The position numbers and the translations under genes are program-made. Positions 39,013 to 52,765 of a stretch of DNA of 64,000 nt are shown piece after piece (the first letter of the stretch is position 1; each line of letters opens with the position of its first letter). Location of the stretch: NCBI GenBank assembly GCA_034766995.1, contig CM068322.1, positions 19,526,745 through 19,590,744 of the forward strand, in the 5' to 3' direction. The notes below the pieces were generated by a model that did not search any database, had not been told where the DNA came from, and was given only the letters and a program-made list of their open reading frames with translations. The DNA comes from Acanthacorydalis orientalis (Eukaryota; Arthropoda; Insecta; Megaloptera; Corydalidae).

Positions 39013-39573
39013 TTAGGTTAGTAAAAAAATAATTCTGCTTTATGACCTTCAAATTGATATACATTTTCCTTCAGCTTTTTTCCTAGCTGTTTTAAATGAT
39101 CCAAAACAGTTGGATGACTAACGCCAACCTTTTGTGCAAGCTCTCGAATTGTAATGCGTGGTTCTGATTCAACTAACGCCTTCAGTTGGTTGTTATGAAG
39201 TGAAGAAGATCGTTCGCGACCTTCGTCATCTTCAAGGCACTTGCCCCCAGCACGAACTTTTTGGAACCACCATTACACTGTACGTTCCTTAACAGTAGCC
39301 ACACTAAAAGCATCGTTTAATTTAAGAGCAGTTTCTCTACCACCTGTTCTGAACTCATACAAAAAATTGCTCTTATTTGCTATTTTTCCATCTTTAATTA
39401 AATGACCAAATTTGAAGCAAAATTAATAATAAAACCAAAGTCGAGGTTATCAAAATACAGATCGAAAAATGCACTTTAAAATGATATCAACATAACACGA
39501 TGAAAGGACACTTTCATTGAAAAAAATTATGGTTAAAATTCAGAAAACAAAAATCGCAATTATTTTCTTACCA

Positions 39574-39579
<6 letters not shown>
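39013..39579 (-). mobile_element. internally deleted mariner element with transposase N-terminal remnant
   Basis: Terminal inverted repeats TTAGGTTAGTAAAAAAATAA (left) and, in reverse complement, TAAGGTTGGTAAGAAAATAA (right), flanked by TA at 39011-39012 and 39580-39581. On the minus strand the interior encodes the helix-turn-helix part of a mariner transposase: EFRTGGRETALKLNDAFSVA, then TVQWWF-like sequence with a stop in place of Gln, EDDEGRERSSSL, LVESEPRITIRELAQKVGVS and HPTVLDHLKQLGKKLKENV. The catalytic two thirds are absent. It is a dead, MITE-like derivative; full-length mariners are about 1.3 kb. Confidence 0.85.
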
Positions 39580-39581
<2 letters not shown>

Positions 39582-39616
<35 letters not shown>

Positions 39617-40354
39617 GAGTAATCTCATTAACAGAATAAAAGAATAAAAAAAATATTATAAGTTAGTAAAAATATATTGCCAATGAGGATAATTATATTA
39701 GAATATGAATAAATCATTTGAAACGCTATATCCTAAACTTTCTTTCATTTTTATTTCTTCTCAATGTCCAAAATCAATCAATAATTACGAGCTCTAAATT
39801 TCTTGCACAAACTTTTAAGTTTTTACAAATACATTTACATTTGCCACACATCACTAATATTTTTTATTGGTCAAATGCACCTTAGCATTCTGAGAATGAT
39901 GGCATTGGTATTGGAATTATCATCGTTATTATACAAATGATTAATAATCAATTACAACATTTTTTTACAGAAATATTTGTCGACTTGAACGATGGAAATT
40001 AATTTCTGAAAATGAATTTATTTATTGCGACATTATTGAACATTATAATTATTACACACATAGGAATTAAATTTAATTTTAAACTAGCTTTGAATATTGA
40101 ATTGAAAAAATTAAAGCTTTTCCATTTAAAGGTTTTCAAAATGTGCACATATTTTTTAATTCAGATTGGATAGAAAAACAAATTTTATTAGATTTTCTAA
40201 GTAAAAAGAATAAATGTTTCAGCAGAATTCCATTCTTTGTTTAACGAATATTTAAACATATAAATTATCATTTTGTTTATACTCGTATACCTTAATATTA
40301 TATATTTCAATAAATTTGATGTGGTTAATTTGTTAAAACGTACCTATAATACAT

Positions 40355-40440
<86 letters not shown>

Positions 40441-42773
40441 ACACATTATTTCGGAGTAAATTGTTACTTGGAATACGAATTAGATTCAACTGTAAAAATC
40501 ATAATACATTCCAGTTTAAACAGAATTGTAAATATAACGGACTTTTCTTCTAACACAAAATATAAATAAAGTTTATGGTTATTTTTTTCATTGAAAATTA
40601 GTTTTATTTAAAGTATATGAGTGTAACGGCTTCATCTCCGTTTGTTCTAGCAGTATAAAAAATACAATAATTTGTTTATTGTGTTTGAAAAAGTTTTTGT
40701 AGGAATATAATAATATTCTTTTTGGATAATTCGTTTATATATATATATATATATATTTGTCTAATGAATATGGTTTTTCGAAAATATAAAACTTGTAATG
40801 TTTAACAAGACCATAAATAAATTAAACTATTTCAAATTTTTGATTTTATGATTGATTATTTGGGGTTCAAGGACACGTCAACACCTAATGTCAATTTGAA
40901 ATATCCTGAAATAATTTTACACTTTTGTAGTTTTCAAATAAGTGATATTTCTAATATAAAAGTTAAATTTTTTTACTAGAGCAATTAATGTATTGTATTA
41001 TAGAGCGGTTACAATTTCAATTTTGATCTAAGAATCTTTTTAGATTGTGTTTTTATTTTCGTTTCAAATTAAACATTTATAACGGTCACTTTTTTAGGAG
41101 ACCATTTTAAAATTTTTTAATTTCTTAGAATACAAAATAAATTATATTGAATAAATAATATGAAAGATAAATATATTCTTGCTATTACATAACATTAAAC
41201 ATTTAAACTCATTAATTGATTTATTTATAATATAATAATAATATATATATAATAACAATAATATCTGCATTAAACCAAATAAAAACATATAATACGAATA
41301 AAAAAATGTGTGTTTTTTAATAAATAAATAATAACATTTTCGGAATAATTTTATTTTTTCCATCTGGGCCATATTTTAAAATGTCTTCAAAACTTCTGAG
41401 AAGTCATCAAATTAGTTTCATCAATAATTATTTACAAAAGAACGCAGTAACAATGAACAATAAAACCGCAACTCATGTTTGTGTTACAAATGGGTCTTCA
41501 TTGTATTTAAAAATAAGTGCGTATCAAATTACTATTTATTGTCAAATTACAAGCTTAAATTTTAAATTGTCCATACCCATTATTATTACTTAAAGACATG
41601 CTCATATTATTTATATAGAAAAACAATATTTACTTTCAATGTAATAGTAATTATAAAATGGAACAATGTGCGCGATAAAAAGAAGTTTGATAATAATAAG
41701 GTCACGTAAATAATATTCATATAGTTTCAATTTTATGTTATTTTAATATTAATTCTTAAAAATTAAAAATAAATAAAATAAAATACAGTGACTCATCTAT
41801 TTTTATTTTTTAAAAAGTTAATATATTTATCATAACTGTACATAATTTATGTAAGTAAAATGACGAATAACATTTATTTCATATTCTTCTCATATTTTGA
41901 ATATAAATCTAGGGTCATTCAAAAAAAAATCTAATAACCGCATTATATGAAATTTATTACTTTAAATTGGAAAAATTCCTATTTGTTTTCTAAAAACTAG
42001 AACAGAGAAATTAAAACGTATAAAGTCATAAACTATTATTATTTGAAAATTCAGAGCTAATAAGATTATAAACAATTGGATGGCAATGCCATCATCTTCA
42101 AAATGAAAATATAGAAAAAAGTTTTTTTTCTGACTTTGTGAAGAAAAAAGTCCTTTTTTTACATAATTAAATAGTTTTTTAATCAAAATATAGAAAAGTT
42201 AATTAATTTGGTCTGTATTATTTACCCGTATTCACTTACATAAGCTAAAATGGCTTCTATCAGTTAATCAGATAAGTAACAAATTTTTTCTTTTCAGTTG
42301 AAAAAATATTTTTCAAACATTAGATAAATTTTAACTTAAAGTAAATACCACTCACAGTTCATTTACATTAGAATCATAATGATAATTTTATTGTCAATAA
42401 AATGTTTATATATCAGTGTAGTTTCTGATTTGAAAAATTGACATTATTGTTCAAAAATAATATTTCTCATCTATATATATATATAATCCTTGAACTTCTA
42501 TCTTATGTTCCTTTTATAATTTTTAAATTACAGTTACGTTTTATGTTAAATTCGTTTAATATTTCACATGTCTCGGACAGTAAATATATGTAATTTTCTT
42601 ATTCAGTGAGCATTAGTTCGTTATGCTATAAATGATTATTCTATTGTCAATTAATTTTCTACATTGTATTAACAACTTTGTAGAAATTCTTATTGTATTT
42701 TTCTAGTGACTATTCTTTATTTTTAAATGGAATATGTTTTATATTTCATATTTTTTTATAAAACCATTATTAT
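39582..42773. other. gene-free AT-rich region with (TA)n tracts
   Basis: Contains (TA)n at 39582-39613, 40362-40437 and 40735-40756. The short open frames at 41142-41372, 41381-41593 and 41962-42186 show no family features and AT-driven composition; I do not call them genes. Confidence 0.6.
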
Positions 42774-42775
42774 TA

Positions 42776-44043
42776 GGAGGTTGCATTGACAGCCGCTGTT
42801 TTTTGTGTTCTTTGAGAATTTATTTCATTAACAAAATGTATAAATACATTAATTTACGTTACATGTAATACATTAAAGTATTTTCACTCGGAAGTAATGA
42901 CTTTTTCTCACTTTTCTGGCAAAAGTTCAATTCTGCGACGAATGAATGATCTGTCTTCTAAGCCAATCGATTCAGTAATCCAATTTTCGACTTCTCCGTA
43001 GTTATGAAAATGTGTACCTTGCAAAGCGTGTAACATCGATCGGAACAGATAGTAATTACTTGAGGCCAGGTCCAAAGAATACGCTGAATGCAGAAGAATC
43101 TCCCGTTCGAGCCTCATCAGTGTTTGTTTCACGACTATAGCAACATGAGGCCGAGCGGTGTCAAAAAAAAGAATCACTTTTCGGTGATTTGATGCAATTG
43201 ATGCTCGTTTTTATATCAAATTATCATTCAAACGCTTCAATTGTTATCGATAACGTTCGGCGGTGATTGTTTCCTTCGGTTTCAAAAGCTCATAATACAC
43301 GACACCCTTCATATCCCACCAAATAGAGAGCATTGCTTTGTGACCGTGGATGTTTCGCTTTGGTGTCGACGTCGATGGTTGGCCAGGACAACAACCCACG
43401 ATTTCTTGTATTTCATCGCCAGTCACGATACACAACAAGAAATTCTTCGTTTTGTGCCTTGCAAGCAAAGAAATCGAGATGTTTAAACGATTAGCAATGG
43501 CATTTTCGGTCAATTCATGTGGCAGCCATCTCCCTTTTTTCTGGATCTTTCCAATGGCTTGTAAACGTCATTAAATAGTTAATTTATCGACTTCGAGCGG
43601 TTGAGATAATTCTTTGAGTATTTGAGTTGGGTTTTCTTTCAACAGAGTTTGCAATTGTTCATTGTCGAACTTTTTCGATTAGCTTGGCCGTTGTTTGTCG
43701 TGAACGCCACAATCACTACTTTTGAATCGTCGAAACCATTCTCTACATACTGTTTCCGATGAAGTTGATTCACCATAAGTTTTTGCAAGCAATCGAGGAG
43801 CTTCAGTTCCCCCTTTACAAAATTAAAGTAGTGTAGAAGTACACATCGGAAAAACAACTTATCGTGTTCAATTTTAATTCGGTTATAGAAAAGCACTTGT
43901 GTAAACAAAGAATGGTGTCTGATGATGGAATTTTAGTGGGAAATGTTCACACTTCAAAATAACATAAGAGACATCTGTCCCTGCCCACAGCATACGCACA
44001 TAGAATCATCTACACGTGAACAGCGGCTTTCAATGCAACCTCC
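42776..44043 (-). mobile_element. mellifera-type mariner, nearly full length but decayed
   Basis: A 1268-bp element with TIRs GGAGGTTGCATTGACAGCCG (left) and, reverse complemented, GGAGGTTGCATTGAAAGCCG (right), and a TA duplication at 42774-42775 and 44044-44045. The minus strand encodes a transposase in broken frames. Near 43700-43800: LLDCLQKLMVN and YVENGFDDSK, frameshifted relatives of the N-terminal domain. At 43513-43244: [20 protein letters not shown] and [17 protein letters not shown]. At 43177-42908: FFDTARPHVA, SLDLASSNYYLFRSM and RRRIELLPEK. The catalytic triad is D,D34D in this family; the third Asp (normally SDY) is Asn here. Stops, frameshifts and this change make it inactive. 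Confidence 0.9.
43177..43908 (-). pseudogene. mariner transposase pseudogene (N-terminal and central parts)
   Basis: The part of the transposase between the right TIR and the second catalytic region. Similarity jumps between reading frames, and no single frame covers the protein. The DEIQEIV and GDEI segment near 43420 corresponds to the first catalytic Asp region (TGDE). Confidence 0.75.
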
Positions 44044-45180
44044 TATTATATTGCAAATTCATTATATTTCTATACGGACGAATTGAAGTTCCGTAACTTT
44101 TAATTATTTTAAAACCAAAACCAAACACTCTTTTCATCTTTTCCAATATCGACTATTCAATTGTAAATTTTCCTATTAATATTTTTAAAAAATGCAACTT
44201 TGCATTCAAGTATGCTATACTTTTAACATATATTAAGAACATTTTGTTGTATATTCTTAAAATAAATAAATTAAAAAGTCTATATGCAACACAATACATG
44301 TAAAAGTATATATGGATACATTTATGTAAATAAATAAGTTTACTCTAGCCATAGTATTTTTTTTATTTTAAAAAAAGTGTTTATTTCCAAGAACCCATTG
44401 TAAAATAAACTGATTATTCAAAAGATACTCTAGCTTTATCGGTATATTGTGTTTAAAATGGTATTAGTTTTTTTCTTCACTTATAATTAATAATTAAACT
44501 TTATATTTATCCAACGAATCATTTTTTTATAATTTAGAACATACTCTATTTTCGATCGATTCTTTTATACTTTTTTTGTGAGAAAATAGTACAAATGATT
44601 TGAGTTGTAGGTGATTTTTTCTCAGTATGTGTATTTTCTCATTGAGTAAATTTTATAAAAGTTTTATGGATTTAGAAATTTATAAGGTCAAATTATTATA
44701 CTAATTCGACCTCCATCCAGCCATGTTTTGTATGGATAATAGTTTCTAAAATATATGGTTATAACAGATATTGATAAATACTGGTATATAGATGGTTCGT
44801 TTTTGGGGTTTTAAGGTGATTCGACAGCTTAGGTCATTAGCGTCCGAACACAAATTATAACTGAAAAACACACCCCGTATACTCATTTGCATTCGAATCA
44901 CACCTTAATTCGAAACGCTAAAGTATGAGTGCCAAACGCTTAATAACATTCCATTAAAATAATATTTATCTCCGTAAAAGATAAAAAACACGTATGAAGG
45001 AACTGGACTGATAAATACCTAATCTTGATTGGACAATACGTATAAATGTAATAAAAAAGAGATGGATTCTTGAGAACAGTAAAACATATTTAAAAGTACC
45101 TACATATTTAAAATTGATATTCTGTCTAGAGGCTTAAATCATTGGTAATTATTAAGCTGTAGATAAACGTATATACACTC

Positions 45181-45291
<111 letters not shown>

Positions 45292-45658
45292 GATAAGTCT
45301 TTAATTTTATTGTTCAAATTGTATAAAACTGGTTAGCATCAACATTAAAACCACGGTCACGTTTCGGATCACATGTATGCATCATTTTTGCAAATGATAT
45401 AACATCATATAAATCTCTCCTTCTATTTAATCAACAACATCAAGTTGATATATTATTAGACTATTTTTCAATGTTCATTTTTTTGGTTCAGTGATTATAT
45501 TATTGTTCATAATATCAACAGTTGATTTATCAGAACGTTTGTTGAACAGTTCTATGTGTGTATTTTATTATAAAATATTCAACACTTCGTTGAGTATCAC
45601 TTATAGCGGATATTTATTGTTTTTAAATATATTTTGAAGTTAAATCAATTGTTAAACT

Positions 45659-47071
45659 ATGTCAAGAACGTTAGTGAAAATAGATCCGGCTAGCGAAAAT
45701 GAAGTCGATCAAATATTATATGAAAAGTTTTTACCTCCTTTTCGTAAAGGATATTTAGAAATTGGTGAGAAGAAATGGGTTCTTCCATTCGGATATGAAG
45801 ATTTTGCTGATTTATTAGATAATTTTGAAGTGAGAGACGACGATGTATATGTAATTTCACATCCGAAAACTGGTAAGATTCAAAATTTTAATATTGAATA
45901 AATTATATAGTTATAAAACAATAGGCCATATATTTTTATATAAATAATATTACTCGTGAAGAAATAAAATATGATTAAATATAATTTTATTTTTAATTAC
46001 AAACAAATTATTGCAGGATTTATAATTAAAATAATCTTTATGGTAAATATGTTCCTTTTAAATACCACAGAAATTATTAATTTTATAAGAGGAACGTTCT
46101 TCTCTAATTTTTTTTCAATTTACATTTACTCAAAAGTAAAGTCTTTTATATACTTAAATGATGTGAAAGCAACTTTATTAGTCCAACTCTGTAGTCGAAC
46201 TTTTTTGACTGACTAATTTGTATAATTCATACAGTCATATCTTTAATCATTTCTACATACATTATTACAAAATAATGTTTTATATTTATTTATTAAAAAT
46301 GTTTATATTTATTAAAATTATTTCAACTTGGTTTTTGATTAGCTATTTACAAGTATCTGTTTTATAAAGTGTTTATGACTTCATTCATTGACTTTGGGGT
46401 CGAAAAAACATTAAAGTAAATAAAATTGTATTGTATTCGATTCTATTTTTATTTCATATTTAAAGGTTCCGCTGTAATTAATTCGTATCTGCAATAATCT
46501 AAATTTATTGCATTTTTAAATTGTCATTTTATGTATGTGCAAAATCGTTGTAATTTGTTTCATTGTGTTTGTTTGAATAAGTGTTTATTACCTCATACTC
46601 CTACAGATTTCAACACTTCCATCTTGTAAAGATTTCGGTATGGATTAAAAAAGAAAATTTGATATTATATTAAGTTAATTCGTAATCGTATACACATATT
46701 CAATAAAATTTATTTAAAGATGGCAGAAAAGTTGGAATCAAATCTTAATAAGATTCAATAACAATCATATTTTAAAAAATACAATACAAATATTTGATTA
46801 TTTTTATGCTTATAAATTCATTCAAATTTAATCAATGCATTATAAAAAGAATCTTCTCTCTAATCCATAAGTTATTATTCAATCAGTGGAAAATTAATAT
46901 ATAGTTTTATTTCACAATCATTCATTTTTTAATTGTATGTATGTTTTAATTGTAATACTTTACTTCAAATGCTTATTCAATTTAAATACTGATATCGATA
47001 AATAAATAAAAATATAACCACCTTTTAAAAGATAAATTAAGAATAAAAATTCATATACATACGTTTATATA

Positions 47072-47130
<59 letters not shown>

Positions 47131-48675
47131 AACATATTTTCTTTAAAGAAAAATTATCGTTTAGAGTAAGATAAAATATTCTTAAAGATATTCATTTAAC
47201 AAAGTAGTATGCATGTAGTATGCATTCATAGAAACACTTAATAATTATTGCATAATATTTGCTTTTTGTAAATATTATATCAACTTATTATTCTTAGAAA
47301 TATACTATTTATTTTTAAACAATTACAATAAAAAAATCAATTTGTTAAGCATATTTTCAGACAAAAAACGAATCTTTTTTCTGCCTGCGCGGGCGAGCGA
47401 CCATGCAGTATTCGATTTCTTTTAGTTTTTCTATGAATTTTTTATACGCGGCATTTCTTTTCTGACGGTCGTGATATTCGCTGCTCTTTATTCTACATAC
47501 ATGGTTTAGATTTATATATTTCTATGAATTCTTTAATAGTTTTACGTTAAGCTTTGAGTCGACATGTTTTATGTTTATAAAATTTTACAATGCGCGATTT
47601 AGTTCGTAATGAAATGCGTTAGTATTAATAATATTATTTAATGCTGATTCCGTTTTTGATAATTGTCATATATCATGTATGTTATGCAAACACCATTCGC
47701 CTCACTATACAAACTTGTCATTAAACCTTGTAAGTCTTATTAATTACAATATCCAATATCTTTTCCCAAGTATTGATCAAAACACTATAAAAATATGCAG
47801 TTTTGATTCATGAGATGACAAGTTGGCGAGATGTAGGAAAAATGAGACACATATATACAATAATTCAAAGAAGAGTGAAATAGAAAAAGAGATAGTTATA
47901 AGTCTCATTGAAATCTGTATAAATTGTAATTTTTTTCAAACCTGTGTACTTAGATATGAAGTTATATTTCTTGTCATTGAGGCCGCTATTTAAATATTTT
48001 CCACTACCGGTTTCGACTATCGACATCTTCAGGCGAATACTTTTGTTCAAACAAAGAAATCTGTTATACTTTCATTACCCATTATCTTTGACGGTACAGC
48101 ACCAACACAGTCTAGCAACTAAACATGCTGAATTTCCATGAATTTTAATTAATTCCCCTAAACCGATATAGTTAATATTTTCCTGTGTTCATAAACTATA
48201 TACATCAATAATGTGAAATAATTATTAATTTTTTTTCAATATTTGTAATTTTAGTATTTGACAATTTGACATTTTTTCACAAACCTGCAAGAATATTAAA
48301 AATTAAAATTATAATTTTTGTTAAACGGTATAGTGAATCAATGAAAAAATACATGTAGTTTTAAAAACAGTTCGGAAATAATCTAGAAATATTTATCAAC
48401 TTCCTATTGTTATAACTAACGTACCTTTTAAAATTAGTTAAATGAATTTTTCTTTAATTATAATTCGAATATATAAAGTATATAATGATTATTTTTAAAT
48501 ACTTTCAGGCACTACTTGGACACAAGAAATGGTGTGGTGTATTGGTAATGATCTCGATTACAAAGGCGCTGAAAAGTTTTTGTCTGAACGATTTCCGTTC
48601 ATTGAGTAAGTTATTACTTCTTATATAAACTTTTGTCATATTATGTAATAAACTACGATATTTACAAATATTATT

Positions 48676-48715
<40 letters not shown>

Positions 48716-50655
48716 CAATTTTCAAGTCGTTAATGTTTATTAATTATAAAAACATTGTTGAGATCTAGACCAATACACGATTTAATATTTAATATTTTTT
48801 AGAGCCGGTTGTCTATCCGAAATGAACGATAAAATAACAGAAAAACTTCTTGATTATAGAAAAGATCCATTACAACATGCGAAAAACATGAAAAGTCCTA
48901 GATACATTAAAACACATCTTCCTTGGGATCTATTACCGAAACAAATAAAAACAGGAGAAAAAAAACCAAAAGTATTTTTTGAAATAAAAAATATATAATA
49001 TTTCCTATTTAAAAATTGATTGGTTTTTTATAACAATTTTATTTTTTTTTTGATTTGTAATCAGATGGAATAATTACTAGTCGAAAAAATATATCAATAC
49101 TCTGAGTAATCAGTTTCTTCAAAAAAGATTGTATATTATAATTATTTAATTGATTTTATTCCTTTTTGTAGATAATATATGTTGCAAGAAATCCAAAAGA
49201 TACGTGCACATCTTATTTTCATCATTGTCGAATGGTTGAAGGTTATATCGGCGATTTTGAACAATTCACAAAACTTTTTATAGGAAATAGGGGTAAGTAT
49301 TTTTATATAATTATTATAAAAACATAACATTTGTATCCAACTACGGTTTAATTTTTATAATGATCTATATATTATTTTATTTTTATGTATACTATTTGTT
49401 TTAATTTCATTAATATTGTTTTAATATATATTATAATTTTATTGTCATAAATAGAATGAATTTTGTTGTTTTATTACAAAATAAAATATAATTCACAAGA
49501 AATATTACCTTGTACCTGTTACAAAATCGGTACAAATAGAATAACACATATTTCTTTCATAAAAGTTAGATTCATATTTATATTTACAATTTTTAATTTA
49601 TATATATATATATATATATAAATTATGAGATGGCATCAGTTAAGCAGCTAATATTTATGATAGAATTACTGACCTATCTCTAATGTGGCTCGAATTTGAA
49701 CCTTTAACATATTATCTTAAATAAAACATGTTTAATTCAAAGTCTTAATCAAGTCTGAGTACGTTAAATAATGAAGTTTAAAAAATACAATAAAATTCAT
49801 TTCAATTTTATAAACTTTTTTTAAAAAAAAACAAAGGTTTTTTCAATTCCCAATTGTATGTGTTTTTATCTGTGATCGAATTAAGATTGTCTTAGAGGCT
49901 TTCGTTCTTTTAGATCATCGAAATAAATTATACTATTAGACTTAAAACTATTTTTAAACAACTTATTATATTATTATTTTTTAAAAAGTATATATTAGTT
50001 ATGTAATAAAAAAATAATATCTTTTAAATAATTAATAAATATGTAATTATGAGGCAATAAGATTTTATTGTCAAATTAATATCAATCATTTAATACAATA
50101 ATTATTAAATGTTTCATTAGTATATCATCATTTAACTGTACATATTAAAGTTTATTAGTTGCTACTCAGAATTTTCAATATGAAATTGAACCTGGTATTT
50201 AAATCATAATTTTATATTCCAACAATATATTTATTTTTATTATTTCAGTGTGTTATTCACCGTTTTGGCCACACGTGCTCGGCTTTTGGAAGTTACGAGA
50301 TAAAGAAAACATCATTTTCATTACATACGAAGAAATGAAACGAGATTTACCATCAGTTATTCGAAAAGTGGCCGGGTTCCTTGGGAAAGAATTCACTGAT
50401 ACAGAAATAGAGGTACTAGCAAAACATTTAAGTTTCGAATCGATGAAGAATAATATAGCTGTTAATCACGAATCGTTCAAAAGTGCAGCAAAACAGGAAG
50501 CTCTGAAAAAAACTGATATAGAAGAAAAAAATAAAAAGTTCATGAGATCTGGTATCGTTGGAAGTTATAAAGTTGAAATGACACCGTCGATGATTGAAGA
50601 GTTTGATAAGTGGTCTGAAGAATATTTACATGGAACTGGTTTAAGATTTGAATAA
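45659..50655 (+). pseudogene. cytosolic sulfotransferase copy 1, frameshifted between exons 3 and 4
   Basis: A SULT-family enzyme transferring sulfate from PAPS to hydroxyls or amines of small molecules. Five exons: 45659-45872, 48509-48605, 48803-48970, 49172-49292, 50249-50655. Motifs: HPKTGTTW (5'-phosphosulfate loop across exons 1/2), [14 protein letters not shown] with the catalytic His (exon 3), [15 protein letters not shown] (3'-phosphate binding, exon 4), [10 protein letters not shown] (exon 5). Exon 3 is 168 b here and 169 b in copy 2: after GGAG there are seven A residues before CC, where copy 2 has AAAAGAAA (eight bases). This breaks the frame into exon 4. All other splice sites and exons are intact, so it is either a young pseudogene or a homopolymer base-calling error. 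Upstream and intron sequence match copy 2. If the missing base is an error, this is a working gene. Confidence 0.8.
47064..47127. repeat. (TA)n microsatellite in sulfotransferase copy 1 intron 1
   Basis: TA repeats with two TACATA breaks. The equivalent tract in copy 2 is 55729-55805. Confidence 0.9.
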
Positions 50656-50976
50656 TTTATCTAGTAAGGTCGAAAATGTAAAAATAAATTATACTTTTCT
50701 TAAAAAGTATTTAATTAAAAATATCAATGACACTTGTGGCTACATTTATATTATAAAAATTAATTTAAAATTTTATCTATCTATCTATCTACATATATGT
50801 CTGTCTATATTTATTTATAAATATAAATACATTATTGCTCTAAATAACTTATTACAGTGAAACTTTTTTTTTATAGTTTTCATCTTTCTGATACGGTTAA
50901 CGATGATGCTATCATCTTGAATTTTTTAAAAAATATATTAAATCTCTGGTTAAGAATCATTTAATTACTGTATATG

Positions 50977-51632
50977 AGGATGGACTGAAAATTATTGTAC
51001 ACGAGATCATAATTCTTGGATGGTGTGAAATAATATAAAAAAAGTTTAAAATATAACTTTAAATGGTTTATTTACATATCAACATAATCACTATACTGTC
51101 AATATATTTCTAATAATGTTATAAGTATCTTCATTCTGTCTATGAAGAAATCTGGTATTCGTATTTCCATCCAATCCTTCACTGTACTTTTTTAATTTTA
51201 TTGTCACCGACCAAATCTCTTATTTCGAGATAACTTAAGATACTTTAGTGTGGGGAAACTAGTGAAAATCAGATGATGCTTGATCTGGGCTATAAGGAGA
51301 ATGTGGGAGGACATTAAATGTGTACTTCTTTTGTTTTTTTTTTGAGTAAGTTTGTAAAGTATATGGTTTCATATATTACGATGAAATACAATTCAGCCAC
51401 GACCAAATTGAGCCTTACATAAAAAAATTAGCTGAGGGACGAAAGCCTAATTTCTCTACAGGCGAAATGAAAAAATATGACACACTGGCAGAAATGTACT
51501 GACAATAGTGGTAACTATGTTAAAAAATAAATACCCGTTCTGAAAAAATAGTATTTAAGATGTTTTGTTTCATTTAAAAATCTCAAATCACTCAAGAATT
51601 ATGAGCTTCTGTACACATTTTGTAGTTGTTTC
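50977..51632 (+). mobile_element. degenerate Tc1/mariner-like transposon remnant
   Basis: Imperfect inverted ends: left GTACACGAGATCATAATTCT TGG (from 50998), right reverse complement TGTACAGAAGCTCATAATTC TTGA (51628 back to 51592). Between them the plus strand near 51370-51500 reads IEPYIKKLAEGRKPNFSTGE then MKKYDTLAEMY, in the style of the C-terminal part of a mariner-class transposase, followed by stops. It lies between the two sulfotransferase duplicates and not inside either. The assignment is tentative. Confidence 0.5.
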
Positions 51633-52254
51633 TCACACAGCATGTAACGTCTATTATTACGAATTATCTGTAGTGATTGTAGATAAACTCCTGTTTTTTT
51701 ACTCATTTATAAAAAAACATATTACTAATTAGAAAATAGAACCTAATAGTAAAGAATAATACAGAGTTCAGTAGAAAAATCAGCCTTAAAAACGTTTATA
51801 TAAATTATTGGAATGAAGAAAAATATTTTATCATTGAAAAATATCTGAAATGTATTTTAATAAAGAACTGTTAAGAAATTAAAAAATAATTACAAATTTA
51901 AAAATAAGAGCTTAGAAGCTAAAATTTTCCGATTTTGTGTATAAAATAAAAATAAATCTTTCTTAAAACTAATGAAATAAATAATTGAAATATAAAATAA
52001 ATAATGATCCAATAAAAATATATTTAATTCTTTATAATCAAGCTATTTTGTAATTACAATATTTTCTGTTAAATTTGAGGCAGTATTAAAAAAGTAGGTT
52101 TCTACAAAACGCAGTAATATAAATTTAAGAACCGTAAATATTTTCATTACTTTGAAAAATGATAAGAAGATGATATATATTGAGTTTGAAATAGTATACG
52201 AGTTTAATATTTATAATATTTCATCGTATTATTTTAAAAAATAACAATGAATTC
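51633..52254. other. AT-rich spacer
   Basis: Non-coding AT-rich sequence; nothing recognised. Confidence 0.55.
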
Positions 52255-52765
52255 TGACCCCTACTCGCTACGCTCGTCTCCACCTCTCCGAGCGGGAACA
52301 GCTCAACCACTGATCTCTGATGCTCGCTCTCCCCCAACAAATAATAAAAATTAAAAAATTATACGCACAAATAATCTGTGTAAAATGTAAATCGTAAAAT
52401 TTTTATACGAAAAGTTTATAAAAATTAACAATAAAATGTAATGTTAAAATGTGCAAAATTTTTTACTCTACAGCTTCAGTGAATATAATATTTTGAATAA
52501 ATTTCTTATCAGTTGTACACTGAAATCGTATACCCTCTTTTGTTGTACACCATGGGAGAGTTACATACATGTGACTGATGTCAACTAATCAGAACAGGGA
52601 CCAGGCGATATCCAACCAATCATTGATGATCGGGAATGAAAATGGCAAACGTGCTACTAGTGGTGTGTAGCGGAGGGAGTGATGTTGCGAGGGGGTGGTC
52701 TACACGAAAAAAAATTTTTATGAAAATTTTATAATGGAATTATTTTTTATATATAGAAAGATTAT
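52255..52765 (+). repeat. interspersed element, longer copy, with GC-richer ends
   Basis: About 500 bp of unusual composition. It begins with CTACTCGCTACGCTCGTCTC and ends with GAGGGGGTGGTCTACACGAA, a run of A then T, and ATAATGGAATTA. The same ends occur in a shorter copy at 58150-58340, which establishes a repeat family. No open frame and no clear terminal inverted repeats. Confidence 0.7.

Noticed and set aside
41381..41593. 70-codon plus-strand frame
   Set aside because: AT-driven composition, no recognised motif, no splice or promoter context.
47865..48141. Short frames in sulfotransferase copy 1 intron 1
   Set aside because: The homologous part of copy 2 does not keep the same frame, so there is no sign of coding constraint.
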